A stretch of 64,000 bases of DNA from Desulfosporosinus youngiae DSM 17734 (GCF_000244895.1 NZ_CM001441.1:2872226-2936225); one strand, 5' to 3'; shown: positions 15,251-24,259, counted from the first letter of the stretch. The notes: generated by a model not told the origin, from the letters alone. A program made the numbers and translations.

Positions 15251-16142
15251 GGCCCAAAAGCTGACAAAATCCTTTGGCAATTATAAAGTTCTTGATGATC
15301 TGAATTTAAAGGTTGAGAAGGGATCCGTCTACGGCCTGCTGGGGCCTAACGGTGCCGGCAAAACCACTCTGATTAAACATTTAACGGGATTATACCGTCA
15401 GGACCAGGGGACAGTGAGTATTGCTGATCAGCCAGTCTACGAAAATCCCCAGGTCAAAGGGCAAATGGTTTATATTCCCGACGATTTGTACTTCTTTTCT
15501 CAAGCAAGCATCGCTGAAACCGCCAGGTTTTATGCCAAAATATATCCTGACTGGAATTGGAAGCGCTATGAGCAATTAAAGCAGGTATTTCCCATCGACA
15601 GCAGGAGAAGAGTGGTCAAGCTGTCCAAGGGAATGCAGAAGCAGGTGGCTTTCTGGCTGGGTATTTCCTCCATGCCTCAAGTCATGATCCTGGATGAACC
15701 CGTGGATGGCCTGGACCCGGTGATGCGCAAAAAGGTCTGGAACCTCATCCTCCAGGATGTAGAGGAAAGGCAGATATCCGTCCTGGTATCATCCCATAAT
15801 TTAAGAGAACTGGAAGATGTCTGTGATCACATCGGCATCCTGCACAAGGGGAAAATTGTTGTGGAGAGGGAACTGGACGATATGAAATCCGAGGTTCACA
15901 AGTTTCAGCTGGCATTTGCCGGTGAGATTCCGGAAGGATTCCTGGAAGGTCCTGAGGTCTTGCACAGAACCCGGACAGGAAGCATACTGCTGCTGATTGC
16001 CAGAGGGGATAAGAATGAATTGCTGCAAAGGATGAAAGCCGCCAATCCGCTTATTTTGGATGTCCTGCCTCTGACACTTGAAGAAATTTTTATTTATGAA
16101 TTAGGGGGGATGGGTTATGACATTCAAAATATCATTATTTAA
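15243..16142 (+). CDS. ABC transporter ATP-binding protein
   Basis: A 299-aa ATPase: Walker A GPNGAGKTT, signature-like LSKGMQKQVAFW (degenerate from LSGGQ), Walker B VMILDEPVDGLD, and the H-loop SSHNL. The C-terminal ~80 residues form the regulatory extension common in export-type ATPases. It overlaps the GntR gene at its start and the permease gene at its end (26 bp). The three-gene unit resembles YtrA/BcrA-type export or envelope-stress systems; the substrate is unknown. Confidence 0.93.
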   Translation: MIEAQKLTKSFGNYKVLDDLNLKVEKGSVYGLLGPNGAGKTTLIKHLTGLYRQDQGTVSIADQPVYENPQVKGQMVYIPDDLYFFSQASIAETARFYAKIYPDWNWKRYEQLKQVFPIDSRRRVVKLSKGMQKQVAFWLGISSMPQVMILDEPVDGLDPVMRKKVWNLILQDVEERQISVLVSSHNLRELEDVCDHIGILHKGKIVVERELDDMKSEVHKFQLAFAGEIPEGFLEGPEVLHRTRTGSILLLIARGDKNELLQRMKAANPLILDVLPLTLEEIFIYELGGMGYDIQNIII

Positions 16143-18141
16143 AAAAACTTTGATCTTAAACGACTTCAAGCGTTTTTGGTGGGTAAGCGCTCTCTATACC
16201 CTAGCTCTTATGGCCTATATTCCTTTCAGTCACCTGATGAACGCCATGGGGATGGATGTTTGGGAGACTTTCTGGATCCAAGACACTATCGACAGAACCC
16301 TGAGTTTTTCTCAGGGCGGCGTTCAAGCTCTTCTCGTCTGTACTGTGCCGGTTCTAATGGCAGTCTTGATATTCCGGTACTTGCAGGCAGACAAATCAGC
16401 TGTTATGATGCACAGCCTGCCCTTTAAAAGGAGCTCTCATTATGCCAGCCATTGCCTGGCAGGCTTTGTTCTGTTAATCATGCCCGCCGTCTTAAATTCT
16501 CTGCTTTTGATCGTCTTAAAGTATTGGACAGTACTGGGAAGTTTTTATACCCTGTCCAAGATTTTCACCTGGCTTGGACTAAATATCTTTTTCTGTATGT
16601 TATTTTACAGTATCGCCGTATTTGCCGGGATGCTGACCGGATCTTCCGTAGCCCAAATCGTCTTCACTTATATCATTCAAATCCTGCCTATAGGAATTTA
16701 TGCTTTGCTGAAATTCAGCCTTGAGCAATTGTTGTTTGGCTTCGCTGAAGCCCCTTACGCACTGTTTAACCAGGATAATTACCCTTTATTTTGGCTGCTG
16801 AACGGGGGCTTTCCGAGGAACCCGCAGACGCTGGGCTACTTTGCGGCTTACATCCTGGCCGCCGCCGCCTTTTTAGTCCTGGGCTGGTTTGTCTATAAAC
16901 ACAGAAGGCTGGAAACGGCAGGGGAGATTATTGCCTTTCCGACCTTATATCCGGTCTTTAAATACGGGGTGACCTTCTGTTTAATGCTGATGGGAGGAAC
17001 TTATTTTTGCGGTACTTCCCGGCAATCCCTGCCCATGCTGATCGTGGGCTATGCTCTGGTTTCGGCTCTGGGCTATTTTGTAGCGGAAATTCTGATCCAT
17101 AAGTCCTTCAGGGTTTTGCGCTTCTATAAGGGGTATCTCCGCTACGCCCTTGTCATTGGGATACTCCTGGGAGGCCTGTCCCTGGATGTTTCGGGCTTTG
17201 TTAAACGGGTGCCCAGCCCTGAGGAAGTAGAAAAGATCTATTTCGGCTATAACTATAATGACTGGTTTTATTTTGAAAAGGAAAAGAATCCCGAATTTCT
17301 GGAGTCCAGGTATAATGACAGCAAGTACTTCGCAAATAACCCGCCCCTCCTCCTGGAAAGTCAGGAGAATATTGCGGGAGTGATTGAACTCCAGAAGCAT
17401 TTGATCAAGGAAAGGAAGAAGGGGGCAGGCTCATACCCTTATATCATTTACACCCTGAAAAACGGAGATTATATCATTCGCCGATACAATATGAATGAAG
17501 CTGATCAGAGTGATGCCGCTTTCCTCAAGCCCATTTATGAATCCCTGGAGTATAAAGGCCTGAAATTTCCGGCAATGAATCTGGTGCCGGAGGACATAAA
17601 AATGATGTCTATCAGAGATGACCGCAGCGGCAAAAGGCCGGTCGATCTCACAGAAACTGAGGAGATCCGGGAATTAACGGAACTTCTGAAAAAGGAAACC
17701 GCTGAGATGCCCTATGAGGATATGACCTCACCTCGAGATCCTTATATCTGGCTATCCGTATTGGAAAACAATAATGCCAAAGAAATCTATGACAAACGCA
17801 TCCTGGTTCAAAGCAGTTTTACCTCCCTGATAAACTGGTTTAAGGACAAGGGCTATTATGACCAGTTTGCCCTGCTATTGGAGGACATTGAATCCGTTGA
17901 ACTGGAAAAAGCTGATAGTCTAGGATACGCAAGCAAAGCGGCAACACGCAGCCGGGTAAAGATTAATGAGCGGGAAGTGATTGAAGAATTGTTAAACATT
18001 AATTCCAGTACGGATTACAACAGCAATGCGGTCATTGTGCGTTTTAATATACGGAATAGCTCCTGGGAAAAACATGTCAGCCTTGATTCCCCTGTTTCAG
18101 TAAAATTAAAGGGATATTTCAGGGAATTGGAAAATAATTAA
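16117..18141 (+). CDS. ABC-2-type permease with large extracytoplasmic C-terminal part
   Basis: A 674-aa protein. Residues ~20-350 hold some ten hydrophobic segments (FWWVSALYTLALMAYIPF at the start). The C-terminal ~300 residues are hydrophilic and rich in acidic residues, ending SVKLKGYFRELENN. It resembles the large permeases paired with YtrA-type regulators in Clostridia. With the adjacent ATPase it should form a two-component ABC transporter. The hydrophilic domain might sense or bind the exported compound (inference). Confidence 0.82.
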   Translation: MTFKISLFKKTLILNDFKRFWWVSALYTLALMAYIPFSHLMNAMGMDVWETFWIQDTIDRTLSFSQGGVQALLVCTVPVLMAVLIFRYLQADKSAVMMHSLPFKRSSHYASHCLAGFVLLIMPAVLNSLLLIVLKYWTVLGSFYTLSKIFTWLGLNIFFCMLFYSIAVFAGMLTGSSVAQIVFTYIIQILPIGIYALLKFSLEQLLFGFAEAPYALFNQDNYPLFWLLNGGFPRNPQTLGYFAAYILAAAAFLVLGWFVYKHRRLETAGEIIAFPTLYPVFKYGVTFCLMLMGGTYFCGTSRQSLPMLIVGYALVSALGYFVAEILIHKSFRVLRFYKGYLRYALVIGILLGGLSLDVSGFVKRVPSPEEVEKIYFGYNYNDWFYFEKEKNPEFLESRYNDSKYFANNPPLLLESQENIAGVIELQKHLIKERKKGAGSYPYIIYTLKNGDYIIRRYNMNEADQSDAAFLKPIYESLEYKGLKFPAMNLVPEDIKMMSIRDDRSGKRPVDLTETEEIRELTELLKKETAEMPYEDMTSPRDPYIWLSVLENNNAKEIYDKRILVQSSFTSLINWFKDKGYYDQFALLLEDIESVELEKADSLGYASKAATRSRVKINEREVIEELLNINSSTDYNSNAVIVRFNIRNSSWEKHVSLDSPVSVKLKGYFRELENN

Positions 18142-18156
18142 GCAGCGCTGCCGCCA

Positions 18157-18205
18157 CGCCTGTCCCAGTTTGGAATGCGCATTCCAAACTGGGACAGGCG
18201 ATTTT
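18157..18205. terminator. Perfect-palindrome terminator
   Basis: CGCCTGTCCCAGTTTGGAAT-gc-ATTCCAAACTGGGACAGGCG then ATTTTT. Ends the ABC operon. Confidence 0.9.
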
Positions 18206-18365
18206 TGGCAATGGAAATATATTACGACAAAGAGGATAAGGTGAGATAGTGGCGAAATAAACCTAGAATTGGTATTTGCTGTTCTGGATGCAGAATTATG
18301 GTAACTATAGCTACCTAATAGTGAATATCAGAAATAAAATCATTATAAAATTACGAGGTGTGCAA

Positions 18366-18725
18366 ATGGAAAAAATTAATCTGAAAGAAAAATTTCAGCT
18401 TTTTAACGAACACTGGAGCCCCAAAATAATCGGGGAGGTCAATGATTCCTACGTCAAAATAGCCAAGTTAAAAGGGGAATTCACCTGGCATTTACACGAC
18501 AATGAAGATGAGATGTTTTATGTAGTCAAAGGGTTATTGACTATAAAATTCAGGGATAAAGACGTGCACTTACAGGAGGGAGAGGGTATCATCATTCCTA
18601 AAGGAACTGAACATCTGCCTGTTGCTGCTGAGGAGGCCCATGTGCTGTTAATAGAGCCCAAAAGCACGTTGAATACCGGAAACATAATAAACGATAAAAC
18701 GGTTGAACAATTGGAGAGAATCTAA
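18366..18725 (+). CDS. Small cupin-domain protein
   Basis: A 119-aa single-domain cupin. Metal-binding motif 1 is present as WHLHDNEDEMFYVVKG; motif 2 (GEGIIIPKGTEHLPVAAEE) contains the H of P-x-G-x-x-H. Such stand-alone cupins bind a metal and may act as isomerases, dioxygenases or sensors; the substrate is unknown. ATG 18366 follows GAGGTG; longer upstream reading adds an AT-rich tail without RBS. Confidence 0.85.
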   Translation: MEKINLKEKFQLFNEHWSPKIIGEVNDSYVKIAKLKGEFTWHLHDNEDEMFYVVKGLLTIKFRDKDVHLQEGEGIIIPKGTEHLPVAAEEAHVLLIEPKSTLNTGNIINDKTVEQLERI

Positions 18726-18753
18726 TCCGAAGCTGAAAGGAGTAAACAGGACT

Positions 18754-18921
18754 ATGTTGGATGCTACACGCGCTTCTCTCGGTGTTCTTTTAATTCTGTT
18801 GGTTGTGCCGGTCGCAATTATCGTTTTTATTGTCTGGCATATCAGAAAATTAAATAGGATTGAAGAGACTGTTCAGGAGATTCTTAAAAAATTAAATACG
18901 GATGAACGTACAATTAAGTAA
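18754..18921 (+). CDS. Small single-pass membrane protein
   Basis: A 55-aa protein with one hydrophobic helix (LGVLLILLVVPVAIIVFIVW) followed by a basic-amphipathic tail (RKLNRIEETVQEILKKLN). AAAGGAG precedes the start by 11 bp. It lies between cupin and anchored-protein genes on the same strand. Function unknown. Confidence 0.6.
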   Translation: MLDATRASLGVLLILLVVPVAIIVFIVWHIRKLNRIEETVQEILKKLNTDERTIK

Positions 18922-18959
18922 GGAATTAAAGCGACAAGAGAAGAGGAAAGGATGGGCAA

Positions 18960-19907
18960 ATGAAAACAGAATCCTTACCCGGGAGTGATAAGAAGTGGCA
19001 GGGAGGACTTAAAACAACTGCTCTCATCGGGCTCATTCTAATTGTCTTCACCAGCCTTGGGATCAGTCTTGCAAGCTATAAACTGGGAAATGAAATTAAA
19101 AAAGATATTTTATCAGTTAAGGATATAAAGCGTACTGCGGAAGGATCGGGTTTGAGCTTAACCTCAAATTCGACGGTTGACCCCGCCGACTATAAGATGG
19201 GGCAGGTTGAGCCTGAGGTTTATCAAGTCAAAAATTTCGACGGAATGCTGTTTATCTATAATTTCTCTTCAGTGGGCGAGAGGAATACAGCCTATGATCA
19301 GTGGGAAGAATCCACCAGGCAATACAGCGGCAATTCAAATACAAATATGTTTTCGTCAAAAGAAAATCATAATTTGGCTTATGCCGCCAAAAATACCATC
19401 ACCGTTCTTAGTTTACGCCCCTTTTCCAGTGAAGAGTATGTACAGAAAATTTCATCAAGACTAAAGAACTTGGAAAAATGGTTTTTTTATAACTTAAACG
19501 AAGGAGACCAAATCGTCTATCAAGGGGAAGGAGAAAATTGGAAGGGGAAACTCATAGTCAACTACTATGATAACCTTTGGACCGATGCTAAAGGAGCTAT
19601 CAATTATGATAGCTGGACCCACGAGCAACCCATACTGGAGTTTAAAGGGGATGCGGGTACTATTCAGGGTAATTTTAGTTATGATTTTGAGTGTCCAGGC
19701 CGTAAATTTGGCGTTACGCATTCTGACGGGTTTAATGCAAGGAGATATAGCGAAAAGGATATGGCCTTAAATTATGGCGGTGTAGTACTCGGCTTTGGAA
19801 CCATCATTCATGGGAGCAGTCCTATACCTTCAAAAGATGCTATTCATAAGCTTACCGTCAAATGGAATAACAAGCAGGAGACCTTTGAGTTAAAGGCTTT
19901 TGAGTAA
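18960..19907 (+). CDS. Membrane-anchored extracytoplasmic protein of unknown function
   Basis: A 315-aa protein with one N-terminal transmembrane helix (TALIGLILIVFTSLGISLA) and a ~280-residue exported domain rich in Tyr, Asn and aromatic residues (VKNFDGMLFIYNFSSVGER, NYYDNLWTDAKGAINYDSWT). It has no lipobox and no recognisable catalytic motif. The mix of short beta strands suggests a beta-rich binding fold. I do not recognise the family. It may be cotranscribed with the small membrane protein before it. Confidence 0.65.
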   Translation: MKTESLPGSDKKWQGGLKTTALIGLILIVFTSLGISLASYKLGNEIKKDILSVKDIKRTAEGSGLSLTSNSTVDPADYKMGQVEPEVYQVKNFDGMLFIYNFSSVGERNTAYDQWEESTRQYSGNSNTNMFSSKENHNLAYAAKNTITVLSLRPFSSEEYVQKISSRLKNLEKWFFYNLNEGDQIVYQGEGENWKGKLIVNYYDNLWTDAKGAINYDSWTHEQPILEFKGDAGTIQGNFSYDFECPGRKFGVTHSDGFNARRYSEKDMALNYGGVVLGFGTIIHGSSPIPSKDAIHKLTVKWNNKQETFELKAFE

Positions 19908-19957
19908 GCAGCAGAAGTTGTAGTGTAAAAAATTCTCCAAAAATGTCTAAATACGTT

Positions 19958-20863
19958 TTACAATGTTTTACACCGCCGGTTCAATAATGAAGAACTCCTT
20001 CCATACTCCTCGGCAATAAAATCCATAAAGTAGCGGCTGGCAATGGGCAATACCTTCTTGTTTTTAAAAGCCAGGGAAATAGTGCGGACAATCGGCGGGG
20101 AGAGCTCCAGGGTGGCGATATGATAAGGGGACCTGCTGATGATTAATTTCGGCAGGATAGAGATCCCTAAGCCGCTTTCAATCATAGACATAATCGTATA
20201 GTCGTCATGAACACGGTATTGGATGTTGGGGTGGAGATCTTCCCGTTTAAAAAACTCCAAAGGCACGCTTAATTGCCCTTCATCCAAGAGGATATAGGCT
20301 TCATCCACCAAGTCCCGGAGAGAAATTTTCTCTTTGCGGGTTAAGGGGTGGTTTTGGGGCACGACCACCAGCATTTCGTCCTGCTGGAGGGGGATGGTCT
20401 TGAGTTCGGATACGGCTTGGGCATCGGGATTGACAAAGCCGAAATCCACGCTGCCTTCTTTAATCAACTGGGCAATGCTGGTGTACTCTCCCTGGTGAAG
20501 CTCAAAGCAGACGGAAGGGTACCTGGCTTTAAAATCCCTGATCAAATCAGGCAGCCAATTGCTGGAGACACTGGAGAAGGTGCCGATACGAACAATTCCT
20601 TTCTGCAGTCCTTGCATTTCCCGGTGTTTTTCTTCAAGCTCCCGGTGGGAATGATAGACAGCCTTGATATAGGGCAGAAATTCCTCGGCATCAGGCGTCA
20701 GGGTGATCCCTTTGCGTGAACGCAAAAAGAGCGTGGTGGAGAGTTCTTGCTCCAGGGCGCGGATCATCTGGCTGATGGCGGATTGGGTGTAACCCAGTTC
20801 CTCAGCGGCTTTGGTAAAGCTTCCTGTTTCCATAATTTTAATAAAAGCTTGATAGCGGTTCAT
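19958..20863 (-). CDS. LysR-family regulator
   Basis: A 301-aa LysR protein: N-terminal HTH (YQAFIKIMETGSFTKAAEEL, YTQSAISQMIRALEQEL) and a C-terminal periplasmic-binding-type effector domain (IGTFSSVSSNWLPDLIRDF, DFGFVNPDAQAV, ESGLGISILPKL). ATG 20863 follows GAGGTGGAT; the longer frame lacks an RBS. It is transcribed divergently from azlC, the usual arrangement for control of its neighbour, so it probably regulates branched-chain amino acid export. Confidence 0.92.
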   Translation of the reverse strand: MNRYQAFIKIMETGSFTKAAEELGYTQSAISQMIRALEQELSTTLFLRSRKGITLTPDAEEFLPYIKAVYHSHRELEEKHREMQGLQKGIVRIGTFSSVSSNWLPDLIRDFKARYPSVCFELHQGEYTSIAQLIKEGSVDFGFVNPDAQAVSELKTIPLQQDEMLVVVPQNHPLTRKEKISLRDLVDEAYILLDEGQLSVPLEFFKREDLHPNIQYRVHDDYTIMSMIESGLGISILPKLIISRSPYHIATLELSPPIVRTISLAFKNKKVLPIASRYFMDFIAEEYGRSSSLLNRRCKTL

Positions 20864-20979
20864 ATCCACCTCGAATACATTAGAAAAACTTATATATTCA
20901 TTATGAAAATTCGTTTTACTTATGTCAAGAGGGGAGAGTATGATAAAAAGAAATGATGATTGATCAGAGGTAAGTTTCA

Positions 20980-21696
20980 ATGAGCAACAAGATTATTCCC
21001 TGGAAAAACGGGATCAAAGACGGTATCCCCATCGCTCTCGGCTATTTCGCGGTTTCTTTTACCTTCGGCATTATGGCGAAGAAGGCCGGGCTGACGCCCT
21101 TTCAGGCCGTCTTCATGTCTGCGGCCAACCTGACCTCAGCCGGACAATTCGGAGCACTGGCTTTAATCGGAACTTCCGCCACTTATCTGGAAATGGCCCT
21201 GACCCAACTGGTCATAAATTTGCGCTACTGCCTGATGTCCTGCTCCCTATCCCAAAAATTTGAAACAACTGCCGGTTGGCCCCATCGCTTTCTGGTGGCC
21301 TTCGGCGTTACGGATGAAATATTCGGGGTATCCGTTTGCAAAGAAGGCAAACTGAATCCCTTTTACAATTACGGTTTGATGTGTGTCAGTATACCTGGCT
21401 GGATGCTGGGTACCTTTTGCGGGGCAGTATCAGGAGAAATTTTGCCGGCCAGGATCATCAGCGCCTTAAGCGTCGCCTTGTACGGGATGTTTATCGCTGT
21501 GATTGTCCCGCCGGCTAAGGGCAGCAAGCTGTTGACGGGAATCATTGTCTTATCCATGCTGCTGAGTTTGCTGTTTGCCCAACTGCCTATCCTAAATCAA
21601 ATCTCCCAGGGATTCAAAATCATTATTTTGACGGTATTGATAGCAGGAATGGCAGCACTCCTGTTTCCGGTGAAGGAGGCTGCCCATGAGAGGTAA
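20980..21696 (+). CDS. azlC: AzlC-family branched-chain amino acid exporter, large subunit
   Basis: A 238-aa membrane protein with the AzlC start (GIKDGIPIALGYFAVSFTFGIMA) and MSAANLTSAGQFGALALI, plus the conserved LRYCLMSCSLSQKF. Together with AzlD it exports branched-chain or related amino acids. RBS AGAGG lies upstream, and its 3' end overlaps azlD by 11 bp. Confidence 0.93.
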   Translation: MSNKIIPWKNGIKDGIPIALGYFAVSFTFGIMAKKAGLTPFQAVFMSAANLTSAGQFGALALIGTSATYLEMALTQLVINLRYCLMSCSLSQKFETTAGWPHRFLVAFGVTDEIFGVSVCKEGKLNPFYNYGLMCVSIPGWMLGTFCGAVSGEILPARIISALSVALYGMFIAVIVPPAKGSKLLTGIIVLSMLLSLLFAQLPILNQISQGFKIIILTVLIAGMAALLFPVKEAAHER

Positions 21697-21991
21697 TACC
21701 TATCTCTATATCCTGGTCATGGCGGGTGTTACCTATTTGATCAGACTCATTCCTTTGATTCTCATGCGTAAGGAAATCAAGAATGTGTATCTCAAATCCT
21801 TTCTGTACTATGTACCCTATGTCACCCTGGCGGTGATGACGTTTCCCGCGATCTTAAGCGCCACGGCAAGCCTGTGGTCAGCCCTGGCAGGATTCAGCGC
21901 GGCCTTAATCCTGGCCTACCGGGGCGGCAGTCTGTTCAAGGTTTCCATCCTGGCCTGTCTAACGGTCTTTATTATTGAGCTGATGGTGTGA
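21686..21991 (+). CDS. azlD: AzlD-family exporter, small subunit
   Basis: A 101-aa, about four-helix protein: MAGVTYLIRLIPLILMRKEI, FLYYVPYVTLAVMTFPAIL, and LAYRGGSLFKVSILACLTVF. These match AzlD. Overlap with azlC indicates translational coupling. Confidence 0.92.
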   Translation: MRGNTYLYILVMAGVTYLIRLIPLILMRKEIKNVYLKSFLYYVPYVTLAVMTFPAILSATASLWSALAGFSAALILAYRGGSLFKVSILACLTVFIIELMV

Positions 21992-22072
21992 ACTATCCCC
22001 GCCACGTTTAGAACGTTTTCTTTACATTATTGACTTGAGGTATATAATCCATCCACAACGACAAAATAGTAC

Positions 22073-22420
22073 TTAACTTATTATCGAAATTTCGATTCCA
22101 ACAACATCATATTGTATCTGCTCATCCTTTGAATAATAAATGTCCATATCACTTGCTTTTGCTGTTGATAGGTCCCTTTCCGAATATCCACATTTTAGTA
22201 AAGGCAAAGACTTATACAGTTCTTCAAATGACGGATATCTATGAATAGACAGAACCTTGGTCAGTAATCTTTTTTCAATATCTTCCGTATTTATAAATTC
22301 GATTTCGTCACCAATATGGACGATTTGCCTTTTCTCATCATTGAGCCTCAACTCAATAGTTTTTTTGCCACTTTCAATTTTAGAAAATGGTGAAGGATTA
22401 ATATCCATCTTATGCCTCAT
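22073..22420 (-). CDS. ASCH-domain protein
   Basis: A 115-aa protein with the ASCH pattern: PFSKIESGKKTIELRLNDEK (the GxKxxExR core), IVHIGDEIEFINTE and LTKVLSIHRYPSFEELYKSL. ASCH domains have a PUA-like fold and bind RNA or modified nucleosides; some relatives hydrolyse N4-acetylcytidine. ATG 22420 is chosen because GGAGGTG lies 6 bp upstream; an earlier GTG overlaps that RBS. Stand-alone. Confidence 0.85.
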   Translation of the reverse strand: MRHKMDINPSPFSKIESGKKTIELRLNDEKRQIVHIGDEIEFINTEDIEKRLLTKVLSIHRYPSFEELYKSLPLLKCGYSERDLSTAKASDMDIYYSKDEQIQYDVVGIEISIIS

Positions 22421-22501
22421 GTGAAACACCTCCGAAAATTCCTGTTTACATACATATAAAATTTATCATATAGCATTTTCCTCAACTTCACAATCACAAC
22501 C

Positions 22502-22534
22502 ACTTCGGGCCAAGTTGACCCGAAGTTCCTTTTT
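22502..22534 (+). terminator. Terminator-like hairpin
   Basis: ACTTCGGG-ccaagttga-CCCGAAGT then TCCTTTTT. No plus-strand gene lies immediately upstream, so it may be left over from a lost gene. Confidence 0.5.
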
Positions 22535-22633
22535 GCCCGGACAGCCTATATAATTGATAGAGTTTTTCAGAGTAATACTATTGAACAATAACGGATTTAA
22601 GTCCTTGGCAGTGAGCTTTACTCAACCCCTATG

Positions 22634-22740
22634 TCAGTTTCCTAAAGATTTCAGTCCAGGCTGCTTTACGACATATCGTGCCAAAGCCTCGTAGTGCTGG
22701 CGCGAACGAAAGAATGAGATAGTTGCTTCGCAGTCGTTGG
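22634..22740 (-). pseudogene. Possible C-terminal remnant, family unrecognised
   Basis: On the minus strand a short open frame reads ISFFRSRQHYEALARYVV then KQPGLKSLGN and stops. It looks coding in composition but has no start or RBS. Nothing else is evident between 22535 and 22825. Confidence 0.25.
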
Positions 22741-22825
22741 ATAAAGTGTAATACGTATTCCATCTAGGGTATAATCCAGTTATTAATATTTGTAAAAAAG
22801 GGTATATCCTTTGTTAGTTTCAAGC

Positions 22826-22870
22826 AACTAAAAAACCTTGCAGCTTATGCAGTTGCAAGGTTTTTTAGTT
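22826..22870. terminator. Terminator of the flavin-binding protein gene
   Basis: AACTAAAAAACCTTGCA pairs with TGCAAGGTTTTTTAGTT (17 bp), with a T run on both strands. Confidence 0.85.
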
Positions 22871-22903
22871 ACAGAACAACCTAAAGGGCTTTTTTGCCTG
22901 TGA

Positions 22904-23290
22904 TCAGATAACCTTTTTGTTATCCGGGCCGGGGGTAGTGACAATAACCTTTTCCGGGGTGATAATAAGCGCACCCTTGGCAGTCATAGCCCCTTTGAAC
23001 ATGTCCGAGACAAGCTTTTTGAACGTCTCCACAACAGGGCCCTCCGTCAGGTACTCGGCCTTGCCTTTGATCTGATATCCTTCCATGGTCGCTCCATTGC
23101 AGGCAGAAATGGCTATCTTACCATTTTCTTTAATGTTGGAAAGCGTGGTATCCAAAAATACATCACCTACCACTAGTTTGCCATCTTCGGTAACATCCTT
23201 GAAAGCTACTGGTACGGCATTCGGCTCATCCGAATATGTACCCAAAAACCACAGCTGCTCTTTGAGAAGCTTCACTACGTTTGCATTCAT
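22904..23290 (-). CDS. Pyridoxamine 5'-phosphate oxidase-family (FMN-binding) protein
   Basis: A 128-aa small split-barrel protein: LKEQLWFLGTYSDEPNAVPV, VGDVFLDTTLSNIKENGKIAISA, and the end VIVTTPGPDNKKVI. Such proteins bind FMN and act as small flavin reductases or sensors, not true PNPOx enzymes. It is divergent from an HxlR regulator with a shared palindrome between them, so it is probably induced by an electrophile or oxidant through that regulator. A short decayed copy of its 3' end occurs at 41240-41287. Confidence 0.85.
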   Translation of the reverse strand: MNANVVKLLKEQLWFLGTYSDEPNAVPVAFKDVTEDGKLVVGDVFLDTTLSNIKENGKIAISACNGATMEGYQIKGKAEYLTEGPVVETFKKLVSDMFKGAMTAKGALIITPEKVIVTTPGPDNKKVI

Positions 23291-23375
23291 TTGAACGACC
23301 CCTCCTATATGATTTGCTCTTATTTGAGCTTAAGTAAAGTATAGGCAAGCTGCGGTGTGATTTGAAGATACCCGT

Positions 23376-23400
23376 AAATTTATGAGTTACTCATAAATTT
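23376..23400. promoter_or_regulatory. Perfect palindromic operator between HxlR and its divergent partner
   Basis: AAATTTATGAGT-t-ACTCATAAATTT: 12-bp perfect arms around one base. A partial repeat CATAGTTACT follows at 23401. It is very likely the HxlR binding site and overlaps the divergent promoters. Confidence 0.75.
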
Positions 23401-23461
23401 CATAGTTACTAGCTTTTGCACAGTATGCCTTTTATAATTACGATACAGGAGGATGGTCAGC

Positions 23462-23845
23462 ATGTATAAACCCAAGTTAGAAAAAGATATTCGCTGCCCA
23501 CTGGAATATGGCTTGGACATTTTCGGCGGAAAATGGAAATCACGGATTATCTGTGTTCTGGCAGAGAAAGAGGTTCTGCGTTACAGCTCTCTGCGCAAGG
23601 AAATGACCAATATCACGGACGCGGTTTTGGCAACGACTTTAAAAGAGTTAATGGCGGACGGAATTGTTCAAAGACAGCCATTTGATGAAATTCCGCCGCG
23701 GGTAGAATATTGCCTGACGGATAAGGGAAGATCCGTTGTACCTATTTTGCAAAGCATTTGCAGATGGTCGGGGGCATACCACCGGGAGAACAGCGAGTAT
23801 ATCCTTTCCCAATGTCAAAAATGCGATTACAAATGCGATACCTAA
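23462..23845 (+). CDS. HxlR-family regulator
   Basis: A 127-aa winged-helix protein: CPLEYGLDIFGGKWKSRIIC with the family Cys near the N-terminus, LRKEMTNITDAVLATTLKEL, and the wing PPRVEYCLTDKG. The C-terminus has CQKCDYKC, a possible thiol or metal site. HxlR proteins often sense aldehydes, quinones or disulfide stress through the N-terminal Cys. ATG 23462 is 9 bp after AGGAGG; the earlier ATG abuts it. It likely represses itself and the divergent flavin-binding protein gene. Confidence 0.88.
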   Translation: MYKPKLEKDIRCPLEYGLDIFGGKWKSRIICVLAEKEVLRYSSLRKEMTNITDAVLATTLKELMADGIVQRQPFDEIPPRVEYCLTDKGRSVVPILQSICRWSGAYHRENSEYILSQCQKCDYKCDT

Positions 23846-23986
23846 ACGGTTAGGGTGTGTAATGATTCCGGTACATTTTTGCACTGAATTTAAATTTTTA
23901 TGTAAGAGTATCATTACAGTTTTGATAAATTAAGAAACTTGGTGTAGTAAATTCTGACGAGTTTAGACTTTTCATAATATTTACTC

Positions 23987-24026
23987 CCCCAAAATGCCAC
24001 TGAACAGGCATTTTGGGGTTGCTTTT
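23987..24026 (+). terminator. Hairpin terminator
   Basis: CCCCAAAATGCC-actgaaca-GGCATTTTGGGG then TTGCTTTTATTTT. Confidence 0.8.
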
Positions 24027-24055
24027 ATTTTGGCATGATTTTTGCTATTTATTAA

Positions 24056-24229
24056 TGGTATCAACTCACGCCTAAGATCTGCTTCATTAAATCATGGGGA
24101 ACGGTGCCTCAAGGGGGGCAGTTTATTAAACGGAAAGTTGCAAGGCGAACAACATTCAAAAATAAGGGGCTGATTGATGTTGCGACAATGATCTATGAAA
24201 TCCTTAAAGGAATTAAGGAAAAGGGTTAG
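24056..24229 (+). pseudogene. Unrecognised C-terminal coding fragment ending in TAG next to pylT
   Basis: An open frame without an upstream ATG encodes YQLTPKICFIKSWGTVPQGG, then FIKRKVARRTTFKNKGLIDV and ATMIYEILKGIKEKG, and stops at TAG (24227-24229). A GTG at 24104 has only a weak RBS. The stop is the codon pylT would read; reading through adds 8 codons to a TAA. I do not recognise the family; it does not look like PylS, PylB or PylD. Probably the 3' remnant of a gene lost by rearrangement. Confidence 0.4.
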
Positions 24230-24259
24230 ATCGAGTTGAAAATGAACTTAAATTAACAT

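Noticed and set aside
16981-17400. Minus-strand 139-codon frame in the permease gene
   Set aside because: Shadow of the ABC permease coding strand.
24056-24229. PylSn, PylD or another pyl protein fragment
   Set aside because: The residues do not resemble the basic zinc-binding PylSn domain or Rossmann-type PylD; left as unrecognised.
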